The translations under genes and the position numbers were made by a program. Under the pieces are notes generated by a model, which was not told the origin of the DNA, searched no databases, and saw nothing but the letters and a program-made list of their open reading frames with translations. A stretch of 64,000 bases of DNA, from the NCBI GenBank assembly GCA_905221605.1, contig CAJNDS010002374.1, forward strand, positions 310,001 through 374,000, in the 5' to 3' direction. The DNA is from Symbiodinium natans (lineage: Eukaryota > Sar > Dinophyceae > Suessiales > Symbiodiniaceae). Shown piece after piece: positions 1-14,200 of this stretch. Within the stretch, counting starts at the first letter, position 1. Each line of letters opens with the position of its first letter.

Positions 1-319
1 AAAATTTGGGGGGAAGGGTTGGGTTAGGGGGAAGGAGGCCCGATCCGGGTCTGCTTGTTCCAGACGCTTCTCGGCAGGAAGCCGAGGCGAATTGGATTTA
101 TGGGATTCATTTTCATTTTTTTTTCATTTTGTTTGTGCCTTCTCCATGCTCTGCTCTGCGGCATGCTCTGCTCTGCCCGGGGAGGCCTCCCGAAAATGGC
201 TGGTCTTGGGGCGGCGCGATGCCATCAGGAGCAGAATGGTGGAGCTCAAATTAGCGGGCAAAGGCAGAGAAGCCTTTTCCCCTCAGCACTTCTCGCTCGG
301 CAGGATGTCGGCCTTGGAA

Positions 320-800
320 GCTTTCCGGTGCGTCGCGCACGAAGACCTCAACTTCCAGAACGAGACGGCTGGGCACCTGAAGAGATGGGAGGTGGTGGGG
401 AGGGGGGGGGTGCGTTGCATTTGCCATGTTCTGTGTGTTTCGTGTGTTTTGTGTGTTTTGTGAGCCCAGGCCTTGCAGGAGACAATCCGCGACGCGGAGG
501 CCCTCGTCTTCGTGGGCCTCCACCAAGGTCCCGTCACGACCTGCGTGGAGCATGGCACCGACGACGTCGATGTGCTGGCTTTGGCGCTCCACGTGCTTCG
601 CGGAAGCCTTGGCTCCCCAGCTCTCGGCGTTTTCTTGCTGATCCTTCCTTTCGCCCTGCTTTCTCCCCGGCTATATGTCATTTGCTTCCAGGCGCCGCGC
701 TGTCGGCCGGCTTGCCCCTGGTCATCGTCACGCGCAGAACGCAGCAGCTCTCGGGCGAGGTACCCATATCATATGTGTAGTCTCTCGCAGAAGAGCTCTC

Positions 801-852
<52 letters not shown>

Positions 853-3800
853 GAGCGTTGAACTTGGGCGGTGCGTCGGTGCGCAGGACCAGGAGCCGGT
901 CCACGCAGGCCTCTGGGGCTTTGCCCGCAGCGCGCGGCTGGAGGAGCGGGAGAAGGGGCAAACCGACATCATTGCAAGGCACCGCGCGGGTAGGCCACAA
1001 AGACACAACAACGGAACACGCACATGGCGCAGGAGCCGGAGAGATTGCGCGTGGCTTGCTTGGATCTGGATTTGGATTCCGAGCCTCTGGAAGCCATCGA
1101 CGTGGCCCTCGCTCAACTGCCAGCGGCCCTAGCGGTTGACTTCAGAGAGCATATGTTGATGCGAAAACAAGCTCAGCTCACGTGTTTTTCTCCATGCGAC
1201 CCGTGCCTCCATTCCCCCCCAAAACCCGCTCCTCCTCCTCTTCCTCCCGAGGTCCAAAGATGCCTCCCGTGAAGAGGACCGGGGCAGTGACGGGGCACAA
1301 GAGTTCCCCGTGTGTTTTTATGCTCTGCACATGCCGGGAGGAGCTGTCTTGGCGGGCTGGAGAGGCCGAGTCTGAGACCGGGAAGGGGCGGGCCAAGGGG
1401 TTTCGTGCCGTGGACCAAAGAAGCACCCATATACGGCCCTTCGACTTTCGAACCAGAGGCCTTGGGGCGTCGACTGGCGCGGAGCGAGCTCCATGCCCGG
1501 ACCCCACTGCGCCTGAACATGCCGGCGCGCGGAGCCCTGCCCGGGGCCCCAGCGTTGTCCAAAGCTGTCGCATACACGGCATGCACAAAAACATTTCAGC
1601 CCGCTCTTCCAGGACGGGGCTGCGCCCCGTGCCTCTCAGCACGAAGCCGCCCCTGCACCTGGGCGCCGCGCTGCTCCGCGTCCGGGCCGTGGGCCTGCGC
1701 CCCGTTCGGATAGGGCCTGGGTGAGGTGCTACTAGCAGGAAGCGCTCTCTCCGCTCTCTCACATCGTTTCTGCTCCCCCGCTCTCTCCTCTCGTCAGTCG
1801 GGCCAGTGCGTTGAACCAGGTCTCAACTTCCGGGATGTCCTCAATGCCAGCGGCCGTGTTGCGTTTGCAGTGGCTTCTTTTTGATGCGAGGGTGTGAGAC
1901 AGAGACAGTGGAAAGCCTGGTGAGGTCATGGGCCTGTATCCAGGAGACCCCCAACCGGGCGATGGGTGTGGGTGTCCGGCCAGCCTTTTTCTGCTAGCAC
2001 GCACATTTTTCCCCCGCTCCTCATGGAATTGGTTGTGGATTTCGGAGTGGTCGCAGCGCTCGGTTCAGTTCGTCTTGATCAGGAGATCCTGGGCCTCCAG
2101 GAGCAGACGTGGGAGGCACCGTGCTGGACCTCGCCGAGCACACGGGGAGCCACCTCAGGCAACGTGCGTGTGTGCGTGAGTGCGTGAATATGTGCGGGCA
2201 TGATTCGTGTTTTTTGGAGGCTCACGGAGGAGGTCTTCGGCGAGGCCCCGGGATGCTTGAGCAGCTACTGCCTGGCGCCCGCGCGGCGCGCTGAGCTTCC
2301 AACACAGAAGTGCACTCTTCAGGGCTCGGAAGTGTAGGGGATAGTGCAGTGGCTGTCAGGATGGGCCGTTTTACTTCGTCTTGCTTGGCCTGCCTTTCAT
2401 GCGGTTGTTCCTATTCATCGTTGCGATCATTACTCTTCAACTCGAACATTCATCATGTTGCCATATTGTCTCTGGTCAAAGAAACTGGATCTTTCCACTT
2501 GTTGTTTTTTGGCCTCCGGGCTGTTCCATGAGGCCGCTACTGGCGCCCAAGCCCCCGAGCTGGTCCTTCGAAGAGGTGATCCCTAATTCTGGACCTCTTC
2601 TCCTCTCTCTTGGTTTAGTGTTGGGAGTCAGCTCTGTCTCCCTCTTCCTGTCCCTTCGGAGAGAGGCCTGCGCCATGCCCGTGATCTTCGTGACCGTGGA
2701 GGAGGCCCTCGGGGACCTGGCGCGGCTGAAGCGCGGCGAGCGGGTCCGGGGGCCCAGAAGGGGAGACAGAAAGGAAGGGAACAAAAGGTGACCAAAAAAA
2801 GAAGGAGAGGCGAGACTTATACATATACGCATAAATGCATATATGTATCAGGGAGACGGGCTAGTTTTTTGTTTGCTTGGTTTTTCTTTGCCGTGAGGTC
2901 CTGATCCATGCCGCTGCCGGCGGCGTGGGCTTGGTCGCGATCCAGTATGCGCAGCATGTGGGGGCAGAGGTCTACGCGACAGCCGGTTCGGAGGTACGAG
3001 TAGGCAAATTTGTTGACAGCCCACCCAATACAGTCCTGCTTCTTTCTGTGCCTGTGTGCCGTGACTTGGGACAGGCGAAGCACGAGTATCTGCGCAGCAT
3101 CGGGGTGAAGCACATCACCAGTAGCCGCAGCGGGGCGCGCTTCGAGGAGGAGATGAGGAGCTTCCTGGACAAGGAGAGGGGCGGGTGCCAGGCTTCAAAT
3201 GGCTTTCAACCGAATTTCAACCAGCTGCGTTTTTGACGCACGGCGTTTCGCAGGAAGGAGTTGACGGGATCGACGTGGTGCTCAACAGCCTCAGTGCTTT
3301 GTTGTCAATCTGTCAAATTGTGTCTCTTCGGGTGCTTGCGATTCGGCTTGTTGGTTGGACTCCGGTACCCCCTTCTCGAGCCTTTGGAGTCTGGAAACAA
3401 TCAACTGACCACACTCCTCATATCATCAGAGCTGAGGCCACGATGACTACATCCCACGCTCGCTGGCGCTCTTGCGGAGCGGCGGCCGCTTCATCGAGAT
3501 CGGGAAGCGGGGCATCTGGTCCCACCAGCTCATCCCTGAGAGCGGCTCCAAGTAATGAACTCAGAAAGCGGGTCCCGGCCGCGTTGGGCCGAGGCAGATG
3601 TGGGAGAGCCGCCCGGATGTGATGTACGAGAAGATTGCCGCAGACACCATGATGGAGAAGGCTCAGCCGTTTTGGGAGAGAGAGATTGCATTCTGTGACT
3701 AGAGAAGTTGACTTCACGCAGTTCTCATAAAATGAGAGTCGACCCCACATGCTCCCGCTCCCCACTCGAACAATTGGCTGCTTGAGCCGCCCTTTGGGCT

Positions 3801-6800
3801 CCGCTGCTCAGGAGCCCTGGAGGCCGGGGGGGGGGGGCTTTGTCTGTTGCTTTGGAGGCTTGGGAGGCTTCGCATAGCTGTGCTCTCTTTGTTCAGCTGC
3901 TGCTTCCACTGCTGAGGATACTCCCAAATCCCAAAGGTGTCCAAAGCTCTCTGAAGGTTCGGGATGAGAGGAGGTATTATAAGCGACACAGGGTAGGACG
4001 AACAACGACAAGACTCATCTCGCATCGGGAGTGGCTGTCAATGTTGGCCAACCTTGAGCACCAGGGGTGGGGAGGCACAAGATGATCACACAGCAACACA
4101 TCGAGTTTCGAGTCCGTTTCGTCGGATCGGCACGCCAAATCTCGGATGCAGACCTCCACAATCAAAGAGCACATGCGAATGCAGAGGGTGGACAGGGCAG
4201 GAGAGCATGTCGGAGCAGAAAGTCCCCGGAAGAGGTACAACTCCTACTTGACGCGCTTGAAAGACCGCGTGGATGCTGGCGGGCTCAAGCCCATCCACAT
4301 GCACGTCTTTGAAGGCCTGGAGGAAGGCGCGGGGCCAAGAGTCCGTCTGAAACAGCAGAAGAGAGCAGCGCAGGGAAGCGGGAGAGTGAGACTAAACGCA
4401 AAGTGCCTCAAAGCATCTCGAATCTCAGAGAGGTGTCCGAGCTCTGCAATTCCTCCAGCGGGCACAGAACATCGGCAAAGTGGTGCTCTCGGAGCGCGGC
4501 ACCCATATGCTCCATCGGTATGTCTCTCGATGAGAGAAAGAGAGACCGCTTTTCCAAAACGAATGCAAAAGCTTGCTTCAAGTCTGGTCGGACGCGAGAA
4601 GCTGAGGCCGAGCAAGCTGCCGGCTGAGGGCACGCACGTCCTCAGTGGTGGCACGGGCGCCTTGGGTGTGGCCAGGGCCTCTGAGTGGCCTTCGCCTTTC
4701 TCTGTGCTGACCTTCAAGGTTGTTTTTTTGGCCTCTCGCTTTTGTTTTTTCTTGCCCTTCTCTCCAGCACATTCTGACAAGTGCCCAATCTTTGTTTCTC
4801 GAGGTGACAGCTCAGTTCCTTGCAGAGGAAGGGGCCAAGTCCCTCTGCCTTTTGTCGCGGGCGGGGCGCCCACCGGAAGAGGCGGGGGGAGGAGCTCAGA
4901 CGGCGAGCTCAGACCAAGCTCAGACTAAGCTCAGTGAGTCGCGGAGAGAGCCCATACTCTCAGATCGCACACTAAAAGAGCAGATTCCCGGAAGGTGCAG
5001 GCACGATGGGACTGGCTGCAGGCAAGACCTTGAGATGCACTTTCCCGTGGGGGGGAGAAGTTGCCTTTGTGTGTTTTGCTCTCCTTTTATCGCACACCCT
5101 GGAGAGGCGAGCACCGTGGACCTGCAAGTCCTTCGCTGCGACGTCTCCGAGGAAGCCTCCGTGAGCTCCGCGAAAGTCCTGAAAGGCCGCGCCGCCCTTC
5201 TTGCGCCCTTCTTGCGCCCACCTGCCAAAGCTGCTCGCGCCGAGGCCCCGTCGCTTCGCTCTTTCACTTGGCCGGAGCATTGGCCGATGCGATGCTGCCT
5301 GCCCTGGACCATGAGATGTTCCGGAAGTGCGGGGCGCAGTGCGCGAAGCAACACGAAGCAACGTGTTCAAGGAAGCCTGTGCAACGCAATGTGCTTGAGA
5401 GCTCCACGGAAGCTTCAGAGGTCGTATGGCCCCAAAGTCCATGGCCTGCGGCACCTGCTACGCCACCTCATCGGGGCCCGCACCCTCGCTCTTCGAGATT
5501 CTTCTCTCTCTCTCTCTCCTTCCTCTCTTTCTTTCTCTTCCTGCGCTCGTTCAAGGACTCGGCGCAGCTGGTGCTCTTCTCCTCCACCAGCTCGCTCTTC
5601 GGCGCTCCAGGCCATGACTTTCCAGCTGAGGCCCAAGAGGCTGTGGCAAGATGGGGGCGCTCGCCAGGCCAGGGCAACTATGCCGCAGCCAACAGCACCC
5701 TCGACGCCTTTGCGGCCTTCGCAGACAGCCCGAGTAGAGGCCGAGGGGTTTAAGCCAGAGACAGCTCAAGTCCGGCTCCTGTCGAAGCATCACGGTTGTC
5801 AGATCCAGTCCTCTGCAGCCTACACGGCCGCCTAGGTAGGAAAAAGCGCACCTCAAGATCTCAAGACAGGCCCAGATACACGAAGTTTTAAAAGGAAACG
5901 CGCTAGGTCACCGGGGCTCCCCTTCCTGATGCCCAGTCCTCCCTTTGGGTGCCAATCTTTAAGTCTTTGTTTGTATCTCTCAATACACTGACCCCCGAAG
6001 TTCGATGAACCTCAAACTCTCCAACCCTAAGCTGGGGGTTTCGTGACGCCATGGCGAGCGAAGCTGTGCAGCCGTTGAAGTCCGACAAGCCCGAGGTGGC
6101 CAGTTTCCCTCGACAGTTTGGGGGGTTCTTTCTTCACCGGTGGAATTTTGTTTCGGCGCCAGTTTCCTCAGCAGTTTTTAGCACGCTTAATCTTGTTTTT
6201 GGGCGTTCATGCCTCGGGTTCTTGGTGTTTTTTTTTGCAAGGCGCACGCCCTGCATGTACTCCAATGGTTTTGGAACGTGGCCTTACATCAACATCAGGA
6301 CGCCCAAAGCATTCCCTTAGCACTTTTGTGTTTCTCTTTCAGGTGGTGGGATGCGACGGTTCATCTGGTTCAGCCGATCACGACTCGGAGGCCTCGCCAC
6401 GGCCAAATTCAGCAAATACATCGCGAAGGAAGTCCAGGTATGATAAGAAGCTCGGCTTTGGATTGTTCTGTGTGGTTTCTGCTTCCTCCTCTATTCCCCC
6501 GGACCTAAACCATCAACTCCATGAACATTCCTGCCTCCCCACTGCCTCCAGCTGCCTCCCATTTGACCCTTAAAGGGTCTCGAAAAGGCTTGAACTTGAG
6601 TGGCGGTAGCAGGGGGAGGGGGGGGGGGGAAGGAGGGGGGGAGGTGGGCTTGCCAAGGACAGTGAGCTGCTGCCAAGAAAGTCTTGACAAGGCATCGCGC
6701 TGCTGCCAGACCCTTCCTCAGTTGATCGCAGCCTCGCTTGGAGCGGTGGTGGTCACCGGTTGCTCCATGCTACCAGGTCTGCTCATGCTTCTTGGCAGGG

Positions 6801-9800
6801 AGCAGGGAAGTAAGAAAGCGCTGCATTTTCGTGGCTTTCAAATTGAATGGGTCTAACAAAAAGTAAGTAAAGAAGGAACAAATGTAGTGTGTACATATAT
6901 GCTCCCCCAATGACATTGGTCCTCAGTCGTGTCGGCAAAAGGCAGGAGGAGGACCATGAGCAGCATTTCTGATTGGGTGGGATTGCTCTTCGAGGAATAG
7001 CGGATATCTGCTCACAGTCTTGTCGGATGTCGATGGTCTCTCTGTGCCGGGCTTGCACCATTCTAGAACTGCACTCCGAGCATGGCCCGGCTTCTGGGTT
7101 GCGCACTGAACGTTCCTGAGCTTACCTATGGAATGGATTTTGACAAGAACCCTGCAGAAGAAGAATGCATAAAGACCGAATAAAACGTTCCGGGCCTCCC
7201 TCCTGCTCATCTGCAGTAAGGGCTTTACGCCACAGACATCGCGTTCTCAAGAATCCTGTTCCAGTGGCTCGCCCCTATTAAAAAGTCATAGCCGTTGTCA
7301 TGCGAAGATGTTTGCTCTCTCAGGACTCAGGACGGTTCTAGAATCCTGTTCCGGCCAATTCCTGCTGCATGAAACAGGTTTTGTTTTTAGGCGGGCAGTT
7401 TGTCAGGAATTCCGGTCTGAGCCTTGGTCCGCATGAAACTTAACAAGGAATGTATCTTGAGGACAATTTCAGGAATCCGGCTCCTAGTTGATGTCTAATT
7501 ACGTCTTAACCAAGCCAACTCAAGTGTTTGCCATCTTTTGTCTGGCTTGGAAAGCCTGGTCATGTTACATGTGCTAGCAGCTGCTAGCAGGATTAATGAC
7601 AGCAATCCCTGTTTAGATGCATTTTGAAAAGCCGCTGGGCCACTGGGCCAACAGAACAGCACACCTGGCAATGCATCTAAAGGACCCCGGTATATTTTTC
7701 ATTTTGTTAACTAGATTTCAACCCAGAACTCCGAGAACCACTGCCAAGAGCCAAGAACGCAGATTCCAGGGAGTCTTGGTTCTTGGTTTTTGGTTCCCTG
7801 GGCCATGGGTTCAATCTTTTTTTTATTCAAATCACAAAAACTTAGCCGAGAGCCGAAAACCAAGAATTAAGACACCCTGTTCTTGGTTTAAACCTGCTCT
7901 TGGTTCCGGGGCCACGCTGAAAAAGTGCCTGAACGAGTTTAAAACATACTCTTCACTCAGGCCCCGGATGCCAAGAATCAGGATGTATGAGTTAAGGGAG
8001 ACGGACAAGCAGTCTAAAGCAAACCAACTATGCGCACAACAAATACGTGTAAGCTTTATAGTCTGCAATCACAAAGCCACATGACATGTTCAAATAACTA
8101 TTGGCGGATTTTTCTCACTATACTCACGCAGCCAACGTACCGGAGCGTGATCCATAGCATGCTGAAAGACGTCACTACGATGGAAGGCCTAGAGTCAAGA
8201 CAGACCAGTCTGGAATGAGCAACGCTTAACTTTTTATGGGAGGAGGAAATGAATATTGGCTAAAAGCAGCTTTATGAACAGAGATTAATTAGACCTCCCG
8301 TGGCCAAGCCGCTGAAGCTCATGATGCCGTTGCGTACGGGCGCATCATGAGCACCATCGTGGCATGTTGGGGGGGTTTGTGAGGAACACACCTTGAGGAG
8401 GAGGCGGGTTGGGGAAGTCTGTTGGCGTGGTGTTCTTTGGGTGGGGGGGTTGGGCGCATACCCGGGCGTGCGCTTGTTCAAGCTGAATCGAGGGTTTGGC
8501 ATGCACTTGCGCCGCGTCAATCTGAAACACTTACAGCAGGGCAGTGATGCTGGTCGAGGGGTGGGAGGGTTTGGGAAGGACATTTAAATTTGGGGGTGGA
8601 GGACGGGATGTTTGCCTTGCTCGTGCCAAGAAAGGACTTCACTGGTACCGACCAAATACGCGCTAAACCGCCGATCGCCATTTAAGTGTTCGAACGTTCG
8701 AGCGTCGCACCCCATCGCTCCTGTGTTGCTCGCTTTGTCATCGGGTGTTTCCCAATGCCTCAATAAAAACGTAGGGCGTGCAAAGCAGATCGCAACAACT
8801 TAGACAACCAGAAGACCCTACGCAAAAGTTCATCTTGAATTGTGGGCTTGGGAGCATCTAAAGGGTTTTTTTCAGAAACGGAAAGCAAAGAGCACACTTG
8901 TCAGAAAAAGGTTGCTGTGGCTCGTGCCGCTCACCATGGTGGTCAAGCCTGGCGGCGTGGAAAAGTACGTTGGTGCCATCAGTGCAGGCTTCATCGTTTT
9001 GGGCATTTTGGCTTCCACCATGGGACTTCAGTTCCCCGTGCTTGCTCTTGAATGGTTGACTATTAATGGAGAGACGTGGGACTTGGGCGACAACAAAAAG
9101 AAGTGGGAACACCGCTTCTTCAAGCAGCCTGACCAATCACGGCAAATAGGCGGCTTCCTCATACTCTTGCGAGCAGTGGCCAACGGAAGCACGTTGGTTT
9201 ATTCAGCATTTATCCTTCCGGAAAGGAACCCGGAGGAAAACTTGAACCTGTCGAAGTACCTCCTGGCCTGGCTGGAAGCTCCACTTGCTGGCTTAGGGGC
9301 CCTGGTCTGTCTCTATTACCTGCTCAAAATCTTCTGCAAGGAAGAGATGGATGCCGGGGACTGTGTCATGTTTGCCAAGTTCGTCCGACGGCTTGCCCGC
9401 TTTTCGGCTTTGTCGAGTTTGCCCTACGCCAACCCGGCTGTGTTGTGGGGCCAGCTCCAAGGCGGCATCGATGATTTTCATCTCCGCCTGCAAAAGCAGC
9501 GTGACATAGGAGATGAGGAATTCAAAGAGAACGGGAACAGGGTCCCTTCCAAGGACCTGTATTGGATCGAAATTCTCGGTCTGGGGTATGTGGTCTTCTC
9601 CCAGATGGCCTACATTGCCCTCTTTGCCTGTGCTGCGATTGGTTCCGTGGTAGTGAAGACATCACAGGTGAACTTCGTTTCTGCAAAAGCTTGGCACGAG
9701 TGGACGCCTGCCGAGCTCATTCAGCTCGCTTCGTTCATCAACGCCTTAAGCGGGCTCGGTCTGGATCCTAACCTGATAGGACTTGTAAAGGTGCTGCGAG

Positions 9801-11256
9801 AGCGGTATCCGGGAGAAGCCAAGAAGTTTGGGAAGTCCAAGGACGACGAGCTGGTGGATTGTTGGCAGGTCGCAGTCACCGATACTTTCATTAACGTCGA
9901 ACGGGCACAAAACGGGCACAACAAATTGCGCAGGTCGGCGATTGTTGTTGCCCTTTCGCTGGACCTCACTGATTGCTGCAACGTAATGAATGAGGGTGAA
10001 GAGGGAGATGAGGAGGCCGCTTGGCATGGTGCGCGTTCGAAGTCCGTGACTGTGAAGAGCCGCAACACGGAGTGAGGAGTGGGACGTGTTCGTACCATCG
10101 TAGGTGCCATTACAGTTTTGCTGGTCTACGTTCATCCGCCGCCTGCACATGCCAAGACGCTTGAGCAGCCCTTCCCTGATGCGCAGGGGGTTGGGATGAT
10201 ATATTTCTGGGACGGGCGGAAAGAAGGGGAAGCGCTGCTTGGGCAGATCTTTGGCACCAGCTGACCAAATTGGCCAGACTTGCATGCCGTTCCATTTTGC
10301 CATGTTTACCTTTCATCCTTGTCCAGAGGTTTTTCCCGCTGATGAGTTTTCCCGACACGCGATGCGTGACTTGGGAATGCCCAGCGTGAACTCGTCAACA
10401 AGAGCCAATACTCGTACCACGAGCACGAGACCACTGCCACTACCATTTATTACCATTGCCACTACCACCACCACCACCACTGCCACCACCACCACCACCA
10501 CCACCACTACTACCACTACGACCACTACGACACCACCACGACACCACCACGACACCACTACGACACCACTGCGACACCACTGCGACACTACACTATGACG
10601 ACTACTGCTGCTTCTACTTGAACTTCTACTTCTGCTTCTGCTTCTGCTTCTGCTTCTGCTTCTACTTCTATTGCTACTGCTACTTCTACTTCTACTTCTA
10701 CTTCTTCTACTACTACCACCACTACCACTACTAAGAAGCGTGGTGGTATTAGATGGGATGGTTTTCTTCATTTGAAACGCTTAAACGCATGTTTTTTGCT
10801 GCTTTGGGCACTTTCGGGGCGGGGTGGGGTCAATTCTCTCTTGTGTTGGAGATGCCAGGATTTTCCAATGCATCTTCTTTCACATGACTTGGCTTACATG
10901 ATACCAGCACATTCACTGCATCCCAGCATTTATTGGTCCCAGTATCCATGGCCGGGCAACGTCCATGTCGAACCGTGACATCCAAAGCTACATGTTGCTG
11001 AAATGACACACACATGCCAGGGTTTGCGACAACATGCAACATTCGAACCCCCCCCCCCCCTCAGGAAAGCATGTCCATGTTGCTGAATTGACACGCGTGG
11101 CAGTGTTTTCGACAACATGCAAAGTTTGATGCCCCCCCTCCTCCCCCCCCCCAGAAAGCATGTGCATGTTGCTGAAGTGACACGCCTGCCAGCGATTTCG
11201 ACCATAGTGATGCACATAAACACACCGTCATACCACCACTGCGCGTACTACTCCTC

Positions 11257-11293
<37 letters not shown>

Positions 11294-14200
11294 GACTACG
11301 ACTACGACGACTACGACTACGACTAGGACTAGGACTAGGACTAGGACTAGGACTACGACTACGACTACGACTACTACGACTACTACGACTACTACGACTA
11401 CGACTATTAGTATTGCTCGTACAATCAATCCCAGCTGAGCGGCAAGCATGACAAGCCAGAAGCCAGTGATGCCTGTCACGTTGGCAAGTACACCACCTCC
11501 CCTATGCACTTGTAGCTTAAAGTGGCTTACATGTGAAGAAGACTCAAGCTGCCAATTCGCTGCTCCGCACAGGTGCAGTGTCGGTGCAGTGGGGGCCATG
11601 GGCATGGCCCCGAGGAAGTTTTTGAGACTTCGAGACTTCCGCTGGAGTCACCATCCCTGTGAGGCCGAGGTAGGTATGGCGGTGCAGAAGGGCACCGTGC
11701 AGAGGGCCAAGGCCAGCGGCATCGGCGCCCTCAGCAACCCACAAGGCCCCTTTGCGTCTGAACAGCGCGCATCACATCGCCCCTCGTTTTTGTTTGTAGA
11801 CACTCTCTCTCTCTCCCTCTCTCTCTCTCTCTCTGCCTTCTCCCAGGTTTGGCAATCCTGGGCAGCGTCCTGCACCAAAGCGCCGGAAACCCATCGAAAC
11901 CCAACAGAACTCCCGATGCTCGGGCTGCCTAAGGTGTTTGCACACTCTGCACATGGGCTAAGGGGCCACGGCACTCGCTGGTGGGCGCAGCCCACGTCCG
12001 CTGGCCCAAGTTCCTGCGCACCGTGTTCAATGCCCGGAGCCCAAAACGCAGTGCCCAGAACGGGCTCCGAGGGCCATTTTGATCATCCCCCCCCAGCCCC
12101 CCGCCCCACCCCTGCGCTTGGCTCTTGCCTCGAGGCTGAGCCGCCGGCCTCCCTGCTGGACATGGCCGCCGAGGCAGCCAAATCCATGGAGACGGGATCC
12201 GCCGATGCAGGCGCCGGTGCCGAGAGATGCCCTTCGAAACCTTCGAAACGTGCCAAGCTATGCCAACTTGTGCCAATTGATGCTCCGTCATCACGTCATG
12301 ACATGGCTTTGCCGACCTTGAGGCAGCTGTCTCGAGGATCATGTTAGGTGTTGAGTTGACGTCTTCAACATTTAAGACAGGTGGTCTGAACCAGCAGACA
12401 ATCGTCTCGAGGATGCTGTCCAGACAATCTAGTAGGCAGTAAAGATAGTGTTCGCATCCGGCTCGCGGCCCTTTCATTCCGATAAATGTTGTCAAGGCAA
12501 ACCAGGCGGATCGGCTGATGTTCACGACAGTGCGAACGTCTGGTTCCGAAAGGGCCCACAACAACATCAACAACGTTTACAGCATCAAGGGTGCGATGAA
12601 AGCGTGTACGCAACATCCTTTCAAGCAGCTTGTATCAACACAGGGACCCACCCCTCCCGCTCCTTCCCCACCCCCCCCCTCTCCCCACAAAAAAAAGGGA
12701 GAAGGGCAAGGGTGGAGTGCGAGGTGTTTTGTATTTACTCTTGCTGTCTTTGAGAGTGCAGGGCTGGCGGTGGAGCTGGCGGCACTGGGCGCTGCCGAGC
12801 GCCAGGAGCGGTTGGAGCTGTTGGTGCGGAAGTTGGCCAGCGACGTCGTGGGCGAAGACCTACCGGGGGACGTGGAACTGCTGGAGCTCCGGGCTCAGAC
12901 CTTTGAGAACATGTCGAGAACATTTGAGTTAACCCCTTTCTCTGAGATTTCTGAGCGCATGCCGGCGCCGAAGCAGAAGAGAGAGTCCAGACTTTTGCGA
13001 AGGTCTGGCATGGACTCCTTGTCTGGTGTGGAATTCAGAAATAGGCTTCAGCAAGAGTGGAAGCCTCGGACTTCCCCGACAACCCACAGCATACGGAGAC
13101 ATGCACAATGCACGTGTTTGCATGCGGTTGGGTAGTTGCGCGATGGGGTTACCTGGGGCGCCTTGCGAACCTTGCAGGCTGGGTGGTGTTCGGCTGCCAA
13201 ATTCCGCGGTCTTTGACTTCCCGACGGCCCCGGGAGCAGTGCCAACACTGCTTTGAAGGGTCTCTGAGTCGCCGTGGGATCCACTGGCCCTTGAAGCGCT
13301 TTGTTTTCTTGCGCAAAAAGTCCGGGTTTCACCTGAGAGGCCAACGCGCTCGCGGGCTTCATTGCGGGCCAGTTGGGGGCGAGGCAAGTGTCCGAGGTGC
13401 CCTTCGCGTTCTGCGTGCTCCTTTGTTCATGCTGTCGGAACACATGCAAGACACGCTTCTTATGAAGTATAGCCGATATAACAGTATGCCAAGTGTTTGT
13501 CTTGCGTGCCTGTTCTCCCGTGGTACGGCCGCCTGCAGCGCAGGCACCACAACAGGCGCCGGCCGGGCAGTCCAAAATTCTGGAGCTGCTGAACACCAGG
13601 ATTCCAGATCAGTGTGTTTGTGCAGTGCGGGGAAGTGTGGGACTGTGTGGGGAGGTGACTTGTTGTAGCCTGCCGCAGCGCCAGGACGACTGGCCGGCCT
13701 CTCTTCCTGGTGCCCGGCGCTGGCCTGCAGGCCGTTCAGTCGCCATGATGTCAAACCTGCCCTCAGATCGAAGCGCGCGTTGATCGAGGCCGCCGGCTTC
13801 CAAGCCTTGGCATCCCTTCTGCCGGTGCCAACCTGGAGCGTCTCCTGGCCCCAAAACCTCCCGAGGGAGAGGCGGGGACGTGGTGAGACAGGGGACAGCG
13901 TGCGCTCCGGGTGACGCCATGTGCCCTCATGTGCCCTCTCTCGCAGCATGTGTGTCACGACTTCTTGTGGACCCCTGTGACCTTATGAGATGCCGTGGAG
14001 TCCATTTAACCTCAAAGCTTTTGGTGCCCAGCATGGGCAGCCCCCGCTGGCAAAAGGTGCTGAGGAGACGGCCATGGCTTCTCTGCAGCACGTGTGTGGC
14101 CCTCGCTGTCAGCGGCAAGGCCTTCACGGCCCAATCCCTCCGTAAGGAGGGCATGGCTTCTCATCCCACGGGCCCCACGGGTTTTGCAGGCCGCCGTGAC

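Larger units (their letters stand above)
10076..11573 (+). other. Right part of the KR intron, repeat-rich
   Basis: Between the nested ORF and the next KR exon the sequence is mostly simple repeats, described separately. No coding exon was seen. Confidence 0.55.
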
